A stretch of 64,000 nucleotides of DNA from Dioscorea cayenensis subsp. rotundata (taxonomy: Eukaryota > Streptophyta > Magnoliopsida > Dioscoreales > Dioscoreaceae): NCBI RefSeq assembly GCF_009730915.1, contig NC_052489.1, positions 6,041,622 through 6,105,621 of the forward strand. Reading direction: 5' to 3'. The notes under the pieces are model-generated. The model ran no database searches, had not been told where the DNA came from, and worked only from the letters and a program-made list of their open reading frames with translations. This document shows, piece after piece, positions 21,190 to 34,239 of the stretch; within the stretch, counting starts at the first letter, position 1, and the number at the start of each line of letters is the position of its first letter. The position numbers and the translations under genes were made by a program.

Positions 21190-24048
21190 ATGCTCAAATT
21201 CTTGTCGAAGGTGCAGATCGAGTTCAATCCGCTGAACCCGCGGACGGCGGCGTGCATGGAGTTCTTGGCGCAGTGCAACTCGCGCAAAGCGAAGGAATCG
21301 AACCCTGCGTGCCAGGTCGAGGTGAAGCGGCGCATTGATGATCATCCGCCTCAGATCACCGTGACCTATGTGAATGGCGTCGTGGAGAACATCGATGCTG
21401 CCTCAACCCCGGCTCAGCACATCCGGCAGCGCATTCTTGAGCGTGGCCAGCTCCTTGAGACGGAGCAGATGTTCCGTGAGGCTGGAGAGCCTTGGCCTGT
21501 GCTCATTCCCGAGGAGGAGCTCCACCAGACGTTCCCTGGGACCAAGGTCTCATTTTTTCTGTTTTCTTTTCTCTTTCGTTTGATTTTGGCATTTCATCGA
21601 ACACCTTCTGTGCGACTTCTTTTACGGCTGCTGGTTTTTGTGTGTTATTGGTATTGCTCATTCGGTAACCTTGAGTAATAACTAATACAGCATGCTGATT
21701 CAAACACATAGATAAGACATTCTGCATTGATGGTTTAGAGACAGGGTGGTAGTGACTTGGGTCATTTGGATCTTTATCCTGTTGTTTGGCAATTTGGTTC
21801 TCAAATTTACTTTTATGTCGAAAATTACAAACATACATATGATGAAAGCTTGCTGTATGGTCATGCTATCTCTTCTATTATCAACTGGTACAGCATTGAA
21901 ACCCCTACAAAAACAATGTAGGATAGGCTGTTCGAGCTGTTGAAGATCTGCTACATAGAAAATTACATACAAATTAGCTTGTCTTTCTTCATAATTCACT
22001 CATTGTTCTGAATTCTATGATTGAATTAGGGTATGGCTTTTATTGGTGTTTTGATAGCTTAGTCGGCATCTATAACCCAATGCTTTGGCAAATAGATAGT
22101 TAGTTGCATGGGCACTGGGCAGTGACCTTTATCAATGCTAAAAGCTCACTTCAGTCCTAATGAGTAGTAAAATCTGCTTTGGCTTGGTTTGAACCCGTAA
22201 ATGAGCAGAGCATATGATTTCTCACAGAAATTATAGTTGTATATATCATGTTAGGGCTATTTAAAGCTAATACCTGATTATAATTAGTTACTTGTCCAAG
22301 TGCATGCATTTATTTTTGCCTATCTAATTCACCACTATCCACAAATATCTCTAATTGCACACATGGTCTTGAGAAAATGATATTTACAGTTGGATGCAGA
22401 TTTATGCTCTTCACAGTAAATTTACAAGTCAAATGCACTTACAAATAGCCGTGAAACAATTAATAATGGGATTGTTCTGTAGCCACCATAGGATCCCTCA
22501 GTGTATGGCATTGACCTTCATCTACTCTTTAATCTTTATGCTGCAACTTAGATTATAGGTGCTGCAAGGAAGAAACTTGGGAACAACTATTGTAGTTTGA
22601 ACTTTATGATTAGTTTCTTATAATTCTTTTTTTATAAGAGTTGGTCCAGAATCTGGCTTGAGTAAAATGGGGGCTTCATGTTGTCACCAAAAACTATGGT
22701 CAGTTGTTAGTTGAGGGGCCTAACTAGTTCCTAATACATGTGATTGTGTTATGAACTTATGATAACTGCATGTTACTAAAAACTACAAACAGGTGTTAGT
22801 GGGGGAACTACCTATTTCCTTTTATGTATGAGTGTGCTTTGATCACTTTGGTAAGCACAATGGCATCAGCCTTCACTTTAGTCTCATCCACCTTCCTCCT
22901 AGGCTATAGTTTGAGTTATTGCTCATTAATGCAGAGGATTAACCCTGATAGATTTGGGATGATTTCAAAGATGAGGTGGATGTAAAAAAGGAATTGCAGA
23001 TGTGTACAAACTAAATGGCATTGGGTTCTGATTGCCCCAAAAAAAAGTGAAAAAGGCATGGGGTTCTGCAATTTCTTTTCTTGTAGGAGTTCATGATTTG
23101 CGTGCTAGTGAAATTTTTCTTAGTGTATTTGTGAAAAAACTGTTGGAAAAATTTTCTGATCCTCTCAGTATACTGGTTCTCAATAGAAAACTGTTACAAC
23201 TTTCACCTTGGAATTTGAATCTTAATCATGAACTCCTTTACATCATCTGCAGTATGGGATGCTGATGAGAGATGGTTGTGGTTAGACATGTTGTGAATCT
23301 ACTTTTAGGTAAGGTTTTGCGAATGTTGCATTTGCTGTGATACCCAAGCAATTTGGACTACTTCAAATGTTAGAAAGCATTGATAAGTTATTGAGATTCA
23401 TTAAATTGTGATTTGAGACGACATGCCTTTTTTTAACCGGCTAAATTTACTGCTCTAACTTCAAAAACTTGTCCCTTGTATGCTCTTTGGTATTAAGTCT
23501 CCAACATTGGTGACTATGGCCTATGAGAAGGTTTGGAGAAGTGTGAATTAAGGATCTAGATCTGACTGGAAGCATAAGTTCAACGGAAACTTGGATAAGA
23601 AAATTAGAGCTAACTGCTGACCCAATTTTATATGATGATTTTATCTCTAAAAGAGTCATCGATCTCTATTTGTGGACGAGTTAGAAATCTTCATTAGCAG
23701 CACTTCAAGCATAACGCCAAAGCTTCCTGTCTTTTTTTTTTTCGTTACTGGTTTTCATCAATTGATTTTTCAGTAGGTCTGACTCTTCTTCCACACCATG
23801 GACATCTGAAACTGTACATTTTTTTTCTTCAAAAAAATAATTATGTTCTTAACTGCACAAAGAAAGAAGGATTATTTCATATCTATCATTTTGGACTAGC
23901 ATTTGCCTTTTGTTTTAGTTCTTATGTGCTACAGTAGAAGCATAGAATATATTAATCTCTATTTATCTCTTACTCATTTTGTTGTTCAATTTGTCCTCTT
24001 TGCCCTTTTGTTTTGCAGCCAAGGAAAGCACAAGAGAAGAGCCAATGA
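21190..24048 (+). CDS. Mitochondrial large ribosomal subunit protein mL53
   Basis: The protein is 128 residues from two coding exons, 21190-21546 and 24019-24048, with GT-AG borders. A non-coding first exon (to about 21015) and a 5' UTR intron (21016-21175) are likely. The product starts MLKFLSKVQIEFNPLNPRTA, followed by FLAQCNSRKAKESNPACQV, a central TVTYVNGV and a C-terminal LIPEEELHQ. This is the plant form of MRP-L53 (yeast MRPL44 family), a thioredoxin-fold protein of the mitochondrial 54S subunit. The short last exon supplies the basic tail PRKAQEKSQ, and the large second intron (about 2.5 kb) is AT-rich. An upstream in-frame non-ATG extension exists, but the ATG at 21190 matches the family start. 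The next gene is convergent. Confidence 0.88.
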
Positions 24049-24514
24049 TCTTGCATTGCTATATGACAATTCATTTAGTTACTCTGTCATGGCACTCCAT
24101 TATTGTGCTCTTTTTATCCATGGAGATGTGAAATAACTTAGCTTGTTTTCTTGAAGATCTCTCTAATAGCTCAGATAATCTCAGACATGAAAGGTATATC
24201 TATCTACCAACCAGGTGATGATGTTGAAAGAGAATTTTAATTAGTTCATGCACTTGTAAGTCCCATGTCTTCACATTGTGCTTCACTTAGATTACCAATT
24301 TTGAATTTTTCTCTTGGCATGCAGGCTTTATTTCATGTATTGAAGATCTCATGTGTTTATGTTGCTTTTGACTTGCCATCAAATTATCACTTTCTGAATT
24401 CCCATGGATTTCTTTTTCAAATAATTTGTATAGTTTGAGTGTATTGTTATTTAATTGCATCCATATTCTCATGTGTTGTTTCTACAGGCTGGATATGCAT
24501 TATGTAATGAGTAT

Positions 24515-24529
24515 AAAACAGGCTTCCTC
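24515..24529. repeat. Left 15-bp target site duplication of the SINE
   Basis: AAAACAGGCTTCCTC, repeated exactly at 24748-24762. Confidence 0.92.
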
Positions 24530-24747
24530 GCCAACGACCTTCGGGTCTATTGGTACACGGGTCGCCAATAGAGTTCTCACCGAGTGGTGAGAGTTCGATT
24601 CTCGGTGAGGGCACATTTCTGGGAGTTGTGAATAGTGGTTGTGTACGGGTGGTTTCAGCGCCCACGTGACGTGACGTCCCCCACTGCTCCACCGGCGCAT
24701 GCAGCGTCTTTGGGGCTCTCAGTGGGTTCGCCCGCTCCTCTTTCCCA
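24530..24747 (+). mobile_element. tRNA-derived SINE
   Basis: A 218-bp insertion flanked by a perfect 15-bp target duplication, the mark of target-primed reverse transcription. Near 24592 it contains GAGTTCGATTCTC, a good pol III B box, with an A-box-like TGGTACACGGG about 40 bases upstream. The rest is GC-rich with GGGGCTCTCAGTGGGTTCG near the 3' end, then TTTCCC in place of a long poly-A. It lies about 480 bases past the mL53 stop codon, in its 3' flank or UTR. Open frames on the minus strand here are SINE artefacts. I do not assign it to a named family. Confidence 0.88.
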
Positions 24748-24762
24748 AAAACAGGCTTCCTC
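24748..24762. repeat. Right 15-bp target site duplication of the SINE
   Basis: AAAACAGGCTTCCTC, identical to 24515-24529. Confidence 0.92.
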
Positions 24763-25853
24763 CAAAATAATAAAAAAATAAAGAGAAAAAGAAAGTAAGA
24801 GACTCGTCTGAAGGAAATAGTTATTATTCAATTTAAATTGCTTGCAAAGTATTATTATATGTATAATAACAACAACAATAATAAACCGTCAGTTCTAACT
24901 TTTCACTGTCGGTAAATAAAATTTAGCTAACGTTTAATTTTTGTCTGTACTTAATAATGCGCATGATGTTTAACATATTATTATATGTATAAGCTAAATT
25001 TAAATAATAATAATAATTATTATTATAATGTTTAGAGAAATTACTCAAAAGGTCCAAACAACTTTATTAATGGGCAAAAAAAACCTATGATTTTTTCAAA
25101 TATTTTGGAAATCCTTTTTTTTTTCTAAAATTATTTAATCAAATATTTTTGAAAAATCTAAAATCATTTTTAAGTCCAATCTAGATAATCTTGGATCTAT
25201 TCTTATACTGGCTTCAATTTTTAGTTTTACTCTTTAGTTTTTGACACTTCAGATTTACTATTTTTACATGATCTTCAATTTTTAGTTTTGTTTTTTAGTT
25301 TTTGGTGTATCAGGTTATTATTTAGCGAATCTATTTAAATTTATATGATATCAAACAGAATTCAAACTTCCAAAGATGACAAAAGGGACAAAATAAAATT
25401 GATTGTAAAAAAAAAATAGACTGCAAAGAATAATATTTTGTCAGGACTTATTAGAATAAACAAAAAAATTCCAGAATAAGTAATTTTTCCTTGTTTTTAA
25501 CTAATCTATTTTCTCTTGAAACCTATAATCACGTTTTTTTAACGAGAAATGTATGCTCATTGCATTGGAACTCTTGCAAAATCTAATTTGTAGGTTGCTG
25601 GCGTCAGACAAGCTGTGCTATCACAAGACATGATAAAGAAATAGCTCTTATTCATATCAGTAAAAAAAGACATCATCTTTGCACATTCTAAATTATAAAA
25701 ACTCTTATTCATACTGGTAACATGTGTGATCGTTTTTTACAAATTTTACACCGGGTTTAACTCCTATAAATTACAAGCTGTGTGTTTATGTTATACTACA
25801 GACAGAAGCCATAGTAGTGAAAGATGCATACATTGAATGATCCAACTTTTCAT
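24763..25853. other. Intergenic region between convergent mL53 and TLDc genes
   Basis: AT-rich with simple TAA-type runs near 24870 and 25010. AAATTACTCAAAAGGTCC near 25040 and its weak mirror near 25490 hint at a small terminal-inverted-repeat element, not firm enough to call. The end near 25854 contains the 3' UTR of the TLDc gene. Confidence 0.5.
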
Positions 25854-28800
25854 CTAACGGTCCTCCCTTTTAACTGTATTTGGGTCAGACATCATGTCCA
25901 TCATCATCTTCTCCGGTAAATCGTCCCAGCTAGCAAAAGTTTTTAGATCAACCTGCAATGTGAAATCACAAAAATAAACATTGAAATGTCCTCCACTCTC
26001 AGGAAAAGTGAAATTAAGAATTCATGGTATGGTTCTATACCTTCCGTCTTTGCTCTGAAAAGAGCGTCTCCCGCTTCTTATATTTATCTTGTTGGTCCTT
26101 CACTGCTTTCCCGCCGAGACCCCACACTTCAACATCCAGCACTGAAGCCTCTACGGCTAAGAAACCCTAAATGATGAGGAATAGAAATGAGTTCAGATAT
26201 GGTACCATCAAGGTAGATGAAAGGGATGTTATAATTTTCTTTTAAAAGTTTTAAGCAATGGTCCAGCGTGGCCTAAAGAATGAAAATTAACAGAACATCA
26301 CCTGTCTGGTCTACTACTTGAATCAAATCTCTTATTTGCATGCATATACATTGACTATGCATAGAAACGATTGACAGACAATGCTCAAAAGCAAGAAGAC
26401 AATATCAAATTCCAATGCAAGATGAACAAATCAAACTATTCAAATAGAGCTGGAAAACTCATAGATGGAGACACCACAAAGCACGTGTTATAAAGGAAGC
26501 ACAAAGGATAAAACAACATTGATAGTCCCACTGACTAAATGATGCTATCAAATAATCAAGTTTGGTTAGCTCCCATCCATGAAAATGAAGGAATACCTGA
26601 TTGGGGATAAGAGGAGCATGTTGGTAAGTCTTGTCAACTGCATGGTGACGAATTGTAATTTTAGCAAAATCTTCATCAATATGTATCCTCTCGTTCCCCA
26701 TGGTTCCTCCAAATGCCAAGCAAACAGGCTTAGGATGTGGTTCATAGACCCTAACAGAAGGATGCAAGCGGCAGTATATGAAATTTTTGTCTTTCCCTGC
26801 TTAACAAAATTTTATCTGGGTTACCGACTAAGCTGCAAAAGAGAATGAATAGTTACTTGGAACATACCTAAAGGTGAAAGCACACGGAAGATTGGGCTTA
26901 TAGCATAAAGATTTCCAGAGCTTCCAAAAAATGTATCTCTGTTTTCAAATCCCTGTCCAGTTAGTACACCAATAATCCACTTTTTAGCACTGTCACTGCC
27001 CTCATTGGTATTTGCTGAACTAGCAGCAAGTAGAAAAAGCAAAGGGCCATGATAACCTTCAACATTGGACCAGAACCTGGTCAAACCCTTACCATGAATT
27101 GATGACCTGTCAAGCACATTTACAGGAAAAAAGATTTAATGAAAGCAGAAGCTTAAATATACAGATGAAGTGAAACTGTGCCACATGTATGCTACAAGAA
27201 CATAAACAACAGATAATAACTGCAGAAGGTTCATGAAGCAGGTCTTTTCATGCAAAAGAGGATCAGTTGTTACTTTCAGATGTGTGCTGTTATCTGCAAT
27301 CTATTACCAGTGCATATTTCAGAGTTCTAACAGCATTCTAATCAATCTAAAGGCTGGAAAGCATCAAGTCTGTGAGTTTTCAGTCATTAGCTGAATATTT
27401 ATTGATGAAAGTACAAAGCAGAATATGCTATAATTGAGAATGCCACGCAGGTTTCGCCACAGCTTTGGCTTAAAAAGCAGATAAAGACCCATCTACACTG
27501 TAGCGAACTTTCAGTCCATTCTAAAACAAGTAGCATTTTCACCAGAGTGATACACAAAAATTGCCATATTGAAGAGTGATATAAATAGGATTCGACACTT
27601 GAGTCAGATAGAAAGCAGTATCCACCATATTGAAAAGTGATAGATAACCTTTTGCACTCCTTCAGAGTGATTAGTGAGCATGTTAGTGCCACTGTATAGT
27701 ATAATTATAACAACTAGCATACCAGCAGAGAGTGCTTCCTTCTTGAACCTTACAGGGGCATTCATAACTTTACAGTTTTACAAGTTGCATCCTATAAAAA
27801 TCAAGATAAAAGCTATGTTTCAACTATTCTAGGAAAGAAAGTTCCTCATTTCTTGCCTAAGAATGGTAAAAACATCTCAACTTCTGGGGTCTGTACAGGA
27901 ATACTAGACACATGATAAGGGGAGGACCTCGACTAATAGATAGTTAAAAAACTTAGTAATTGCAGCGCTGTGTGCTATTTCATTTTTGGACAATTAATTA
28001 TACTATTAAGTTCATAATTGCCTAAATCTACAAAAGTTACAGTGAACTGTAAGAGATTTAATAAAGAATACATATACAAAAAAAAGATTATAAATTGCAT
28101 TCTACTACATGCAGACTAACAGAAATACAGTTTGTAATGCAGTTCAAATGAAAAATTGAGCCCCTTAAAATTTGCATATGTTGGTACCGGACTGTAAAGT
28201 TAACCAAGGTATGAGGAGCAAACCTGTATAGGAGATTATCCGGTAATTCGCTACCTATTCCATAAAAACATTGCCCCAAAAGTTCTACACCTCCAATGTT
28301 TCTTAGTGTAAGAGATATTGCCCATGCTCTTCCACATGTAAGGAGATAGGTATCAATATTATCTCTCAAGGTGGCATTGTCAGTGATGGGTAAACTGGAG
28401 TTTGCATCACCCTGTTTAGAGAATCAAAACAAGAAATTAATAGGAAATTATCAAAGTTTGAGATGGAAGTTTTGTCACATGTAACAGATGCACTTTCATA
28501 CATGTATTGGTGCAGCAGTAACAAAGCTTAAATAAAAATGCAGAGAACACAACTTAGGCAAGTGCGCTTACACTGTAAAATAATTGTGGAAGTTTAAAAA
28601 AAACTTTAGGAAAAGCATGATCAACATCAAAGACAAAGAATTAAAAAGATCTACCGATTACACTGTATTACATATGAACTACAAACTCAATACAAGAACA
28701 CAGTACCCCACATGTGTCATTTCCAATACATAATTATAAATTAGATGAAAACAAAAATACTTGTCCATTTACAAATGTTTCTTTGAAAAGACAAGAAAAA

Positions 28801-30669
28801 ATGATCTTGCGTGGCCCGTTTTGAAAATGCATCACATTGCTTAATTTACCCTCAACCGGGAAAGGTGAGTTTGCAAAAATTTAGAATGCATGCAAGACAT
28901 CACCATTGCGCAAGCTGCAGCTATTAACAATTGATCCCATAGGACATCAACTTAAGATAGGACACAACCTTAGATCAGAGGAACTGAGCGTTCTGCACAT
29001 GTTCCACAAAAAAGGAATGATCACGAAAAGCAAAAGGGAGCTCACATTGCCATCATATACTCTATACCATCATGCTCTGAAATGCTGTCAAATCTTACGA
29101 CAATAATTATTTCATGCCTCCATTTTGGTGCTCCAAAGTACTAATACTGTTCAGATATAAAAAAATTAATTACATTGCTCAAACTCAAAACAGCATCCTG
29201 AAATCTAGAGAGGTGCAATGACATGGTAAAAACAAATCCCACTTCCATGTTTACTGTGCTATATTGTGAAAGAGGAATAGTCAAGTGTTCAGATTGAAAC
29301 TTAAATGCTACAAATTTGACATAACCACTGAGACATCATGAGTACCACTGCCCAATACCTTCAAGAGTCTTTAGCCCTTCATCATCAATGGTAAATATAA
29401 CAACTGTGGAATCATCTACGCCTCTTGTAAGTTTGATCATAAACCTTCTAATATCATCATATAACTATTCCCAACAACAACAAAAATTCGAAATTAACAA
29501 TCAATTGCACTCTATATGACCATTTCATCTATCATGTTCACACACCATCTTTCTTACCTTCTATTTTGAAAGACAAAAAGGTAGTGCTCTCAGCACAAGA
29601 ATCAAATAGTTATTCCCTATATAAACACCAAAATAATTTTAAATAAATCACAGCCTACCATCTATTGGAAATTCACAGTTGGCATATTGCATTGTAAAAC
29701 ATCATTGTTTACAAATCAGACCCAAATTCAGCAAATTTTGTTCATCAAGAAAACACAACTTTTCAATTCCCAAACAACATCAAAATTAATAGTATCAGAA
29801 ACATCCAAGCAATTTCCAAGAAGCAAACTATTCCACAAGCATGCATATAGCGGTTGCTCAGATAAATCATACATCAAATCAAACTCCCAACTAACCTCTT
29901 CCGATGCACAAGCTCGAACCCGCTCCTGCACATACTGAGAAAAGCAATGGACGAGGTTTGGCGCCGTGGAAAGCACCCACATACAAAACTTCTGCGCCGT
30001 GACACACTTCTCCGACCCAGCAACATCAAAATCCCAGATACCCTCATCATCCTCGATCTCACCACAAGCCACCAAAGCAGAGATCACCAAATGGCTCACA
30101 TCGGGAAGCACGACAACACCCTTCCCTATCTCCCCACCGTTTGAAACCTTCAACAACCGTCCCATGATCCAACAAACCCAGAGAAGCGCAAGCAGATCAG
30201 ACGCCCCAAGAGACCCATCGATCTTGCCCTCAATAGGATCATCCAGATCGAAACTTAGTTTGGTAGGGATCCCGGCTTTGGAGCACGCCATGGAGTAGAG
30301 GCGGAGAAGTGTGGCAAGAGAGGAAGAAGCTGAAGCCCGAGCGCAGCAGCGGTTGTAACCACGAAGGAAGCCAAGCCAATCAATGTCGCCATCATCGGTT
30401 GATGGAGAGAAGAAGAGATCGACAACGGAAGGACCGATCTGCGACAAGATTCCCGGGAAAAAGCCAGGAACAGAGAAGGAGGCGTGAGGAGGTAGGGTTT
30501 GGTAGGCAGGGAGGGAGAATGCTCGTTGAAGAGCAGACGGAACGGAGAGGTTGGAGAAAGCAGCGCGAAGGAGGGGGAGAGGAGTGGTAGAGGCGGCGAG
30601 TGACTCCTCTTCTTGATGAGCGTTGGAGGAGGAGGAGGAGGAGGTCTGGGTTGAAGACGATGCTCCCAT
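25854..30669 (-). CDS. TLDc-domain protein, plant OXR-like, six exons, N-myristoylation motif
   Basis: Exons in gene order: 30669-29896, 28411-28224, 27106-26868, 26796-26597, 26166-26041 and 25952-25854. All junctions are GT-AG and phases join cleanly, giving 541 residues. The start MGASSSTQ fits the N-myristoylation pattern (Gly2, Ser6). Residues about 10-258 form the helical N-terminal part, with WLGFLRGYNRCCAR and LLALLWVCWIMGRLL. The TLDc domain follows (about 275-505): LLTCGRAWAISLTLRN, then the spliced YRSSIHGKGLTRFW, GPLLFLLAASS, the FGGTMGNERIHIDEDF block and EASVLDVEVWGLGG. Proteins of this family (OXR/TLDc) protect against oxidative stress and some bind V-ATPase; the Arabidopsis relatives are annotated as TLD-domain nucleolar proteins. 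KPVCLAFGG carries Cys where I recall Gly. An upstream in-frame TTG adds seven codons but is not an ATG. Confidence 0.92.
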
Positions 30670-30772
30670 GGCCGGCCGGAGGAGCAGCAAATCGGTGCGA
30701 AGGTTTGGGTTGGCTCTTGAAGAGGACGAAAGGGCAAGAAAACGGAGATTGAAAGTGTCCGGTATATACTCA

Positions 30773-30780
30773 TATTTATA
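30773..30780 (-). promoter_or_regulatory. TATA-like box of the TLDc gene
   Basis: TATAAATA on the minus strand, about 105 bases upstream of the start codon, a plausible position for a short 5' UTR. Confidence 0.4.
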
Positions 30781-31595
30781 TAATTATTAGAAAAGCTTCA
30801 AAGAATGCTCCATCTGTGAATGCTGCTTCTAATGGTTTGTTTACACGTGCCCACTTGTGCGCGAGAGATACGGAAACGATCACACTTTAAAAAATATATA
30901 TATATATATAATGAAACACAATGATCTGGGGTGGAAGGAACGTGAGAAAGTAATTATCTTGTACGGAAAGCAAAGCTTACGAAAGATTTTTACATGTTTG
31001 ACTTTATTATCAATTATGTTTAACGGTGGTTTTCATGTAATTACTTTCTTTTGATTGAGGGAAATAATTCATAAGAGAGGATTATGTGCAAAAAAACGGG
31101 GGTAAAAATATTAGACAAATAAATTCCAGTACTATTTTTTGTTTAAGTAAAAATTCATCTTTTTTTGTTCTTGGTTTTGAAAACCCTGGATCAAACCTTC
31201 TCTGTTTTCCTTGATCCTCTAGGAGTCCTTTTGGTATTTTTTATACTTTTTCAATTTTTTTTTTAACTTTTGACTTTTTAAAACAAATTTTTGGTTTTTG
31301 TATTATTTTTTTTTTTAAAAAGTTTGCGGTGAAAGACTTGTAGTAATTACAGTGAAAAACTTTACAAGGAAAGTCTTTCACTGCAAAACATCATAGAACA
31401 TTTTTATATGAGTGTGTATATATAAATGTTTAAATTACATAGTGAAATATATATATGCCTTCATAGAAAGAAAAATAAGAAATTTTACAGTGCAACCATA
31501 ACAGAGCATTTTTTTTTTATATAATTAATATTTTGGAGGACTTGGGGAAAACAATCAGTTGCAGAGCAGGAATCAGTTGAATGGTTTGCCAATTG
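30781..31595. other. Intergenic region between TLDc promoter and PIN1 3' end
   Basis: AT-rich with long T runs near 31255-31315. TAGTAATTACAGTGAAAAAC and similar phrases near 31340-31380 form short imperfect direct and inverted repeats (CTTTCACTGCAAAAC). It holds the TLDc promoter and the PIN1 3' UTR. No other gene is seen. Confidence 0.5.
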
Positions 31596-33932
31596 TTACC
31601 CAGTCCTCAGAATGATGTGAACTCCACTGTCAGTATCCACAATGTCACTGATCTCGCCCACTTCTAAAGCAAATGTGGCCTCTTCAAATGGTTTCTGCAT
31701 CTGCCCACGCCCAAATCGACCTATGAAAATAGAAAACAATGAATTAGATTTCACAATTGGAGTGAACCATATGTAATGAATCTGCAGATAAAGAGACCAT
31801 TCAGTGTCTAAAACCAGAACCAAATTTTATCCATCATAATGCTGCAGGAGGTTATCACTTATCAGCAGAGGAAAGGAGAAAATGACACAGAGAATGATGT
31901 AGGACATAAATGATGAATCTGCGATTCAAATGTTGCCTAGCTGCATATTTAAACTCATGCATCAGGAATATTTTCTACGGCTATGAAGCACAAGGCCATC
32001 TTTCTAAGCTCAGTGCTATTCTATTTACTAAGCACCGTGTCTTTTATGCTAAATCTACATAACAATCAAGGACAGGAGGAGGAAACCACTAATAGGTACT
32101 TTAACCAGCCAAGACAAACTAAAAGGCTCATCTTTTTATGTTCATTACAAAAGAATGCAAGTGTCTACAAATCAATCTATTGTAAGTGCAAGTTTAGAGA
32201 AAGTATAGATGAAACTACAGGCACATCAGATGTACAATAAAGCTTGTATGAACACCACCTGCTCAGAACCATTAAAATATCAGAGGAGGGACTGAAACCA
32301 AAGACAACTATTTGCTAAATCAGAAATATCATAATGGGGAGGGAGTGAACATTAAAAAAATATATATAACAAAGCAAATCAACAGAGGCTAATTGCAGTT
32401 CAGGGAGAAATGGCATGTGGTAAAGCTTCAATATCGCCAAAGATGTAGCCTATAAAGTGCAAGTGCAATTGTATAAAACGCCTGAATGATAAGTTGCATT
32501 TTCATTCTGCAATATGCAATATCAATAACTCAAAATCATACAATTCGATTTAATAGGTGTTATCTCATAGCAAAAAAGCAAGTCTTCAATAAAAAGAAAT
32601 TATGACAAACAGAATGAAGAAAAAGCATGTTTCAATATCTGACAATGAAATGGACAAGAATGTCCAAATCAAGCAGAATTAGCAGTGAACTATGTTGTGA
32701 TTACAATCCTCAGGTCTCCATGCCTAAATCCAGACTCTTTCTTTTACACAGTAAAATACCTCTTGATCATGAAACTTACAATCTCTACCATAAACATAAA
32801 ACTACGAAGAATACCAAAGCTATGCCCCAAGGACAGAAAAAGGGCTTCCACTGCAATCACTATATTAAAAACTAAAGTGGTAAACTCCTAGAGAAATACA
32901 AATCCATTTCAAATTCAGCATTCTAAGCAAAGTCTCAATTAACAAGACACAGGGGAACAAAAGAAGCCAGATTCGCGGATGCACATAATCCAAAATAATA
33001 TTTTGACTTGGGAAAACTCATATAAATCAGCTGCCAAGATTGATCATCAAAGAATATTAATAATAGGTGAGAAAAAAAAAAAAAATGAAAAAGGAATCCC
33101 AACACTAAATTCCTCTAATTCACTTCATACATCAAGTACTTCCCCCATGAGAACATTGAGAAGTAATTCGTCCAGATGTCGCAGTAATGTGCTTCAGATA
33201 GAAGGTATCTCAAGCCAAACAATTTTAATTAAACAAAGACTAAATTTATGTCCAACAAACTATAATATATGACATAGAAAGGAGCAAAACAATATGGTGG
33301 CCTTGATCTTGGATCAATTTGATAAGGAAAAAACATGAGAAACTAATCAGAAAAAGTGATTTTAAACAAACCTAAATGAAACAAGGATAATCAATGGATA
33401 ACAGTGACGCAATTTGCCATTTCTAGAGCAAAATTAAATCATCCGAAGCATCAATCCTTGTGGATGATCAAAGAACCGGTTTTCTCAAAACTAAAAATAA
33501 TTTCAAATATTCAATTCAAAGTAGCATAAGCCACTGACCTAGATCACCGCCGCGCTTGGCGGAGCTGCAATCGGAGTGTTGGGTAGCGGCGTCAGCGAAT
33601 CGGACTTCCCCAGAGACGATCTCCTCCCGAAGGGAACGGAGCCGATCGGCGGCGGCATTGCGGGTGGTGGCGGAGATGCGATGACCGTCAGGGTCCTTCC
33701 AGGAGGCCTTTCTCCGGGATCCCTCGTGTTTGATCAACAAGTGCGAGGCCCTGACCGCCTCTCTGGCCTTCTTGCTCCGTTTAGTCGCCGGCGAGGGATC
33801 GCCGGCCGTTCGGGATGGAGGGTTGGAGGTGGCGGAGTTGGGGCGTTTCCGGTCGGGAGGGGCGGCGGGGTTATGGAGTTTGGAAGGAGGTGAAGATGGA
33901 GAGATGGGTTTATCGGACGGTGGTTCGATCAT
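31596..33932 (-). CDS. PIN1: Peptidyl-prolyl cis-trans isomerase, PIN1-type parvulin
   Basis: Two exons, 33932-33539 and 31720-31596, joined in frame at GGDLG/RFGRG, make 172 residues. The parvulin domain begins near residue 58 with [19 protein letters not shown], where RR with its neighbouring Lys/Arg forms the phosphate-binding basic patch. It continues with [27 protein letters not shown] and [20 protein letters not shown]. This is the plant PIN1 form without a WW domain, which isomerises phospho-Ser/Thr-Pro bonds. Compared with Arabidopsis PIN1 (about 119 residues) it has an extra N-terminus of about 50 residues that is Pro/Ser-rich and ends in a basic KRSKKAR cluster. A later in-frame ATG to exclude this extension is not evident, so I keep the first ATG. 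The intron is about 1.8 kb. Upstream is a simple AT repeat. Confidence 0.93.
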
Positions 33933-34095
33933 TGTTGGGGGATTAGTGAGCGGTGAGATTGGCTTTTATAAATGGTTACTAGTTATATTAAAATAATAAT
34001 AAATGTTTTTCATTTGTTACTTAAAAAACAATGATAATTAAAAGATACGTAACCACTTTCAATTAGGTGCTTCTCTTGTTGCACGTTGGGTTGAC

Positions 34096-34098
<3 letters not shown>

Positions 34099-34140
<42 letters not shown>
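34099..34140. repeat. AT dinucleotide microsatellite
   Basis: About twenty uninterrupted AT units followed by a short GA run. Confidence 0.92.
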
Positions 34141-34149
<9 letters not shown>

Positions 34150-34239
34150 GATCAAGTAATCTGTACTAAAATTAAATTAATCAACCGAGCTAACTCATCA
34201 TTAGCTCACATTGTAGCAAAGCTAATGTTACTGTTCTCA

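Noticed and set aside
24447-24700. Two minus-strand frames of 66-81 codons
   Set aside because: These translate the SINE body; such frames are a known annotation artefact of this repeat type.
25030-25500. Possible small inverted-repeat element (AAATTACT near both ends)
   Set aside because: The mirror similarity is weak and no target duplication could be found.
30255-30773. 172-codon minus-strand frame
   Set aside because: Overlaps exon 1 of the TLDc gene in another frame; Pro/Ser-rich shadow.
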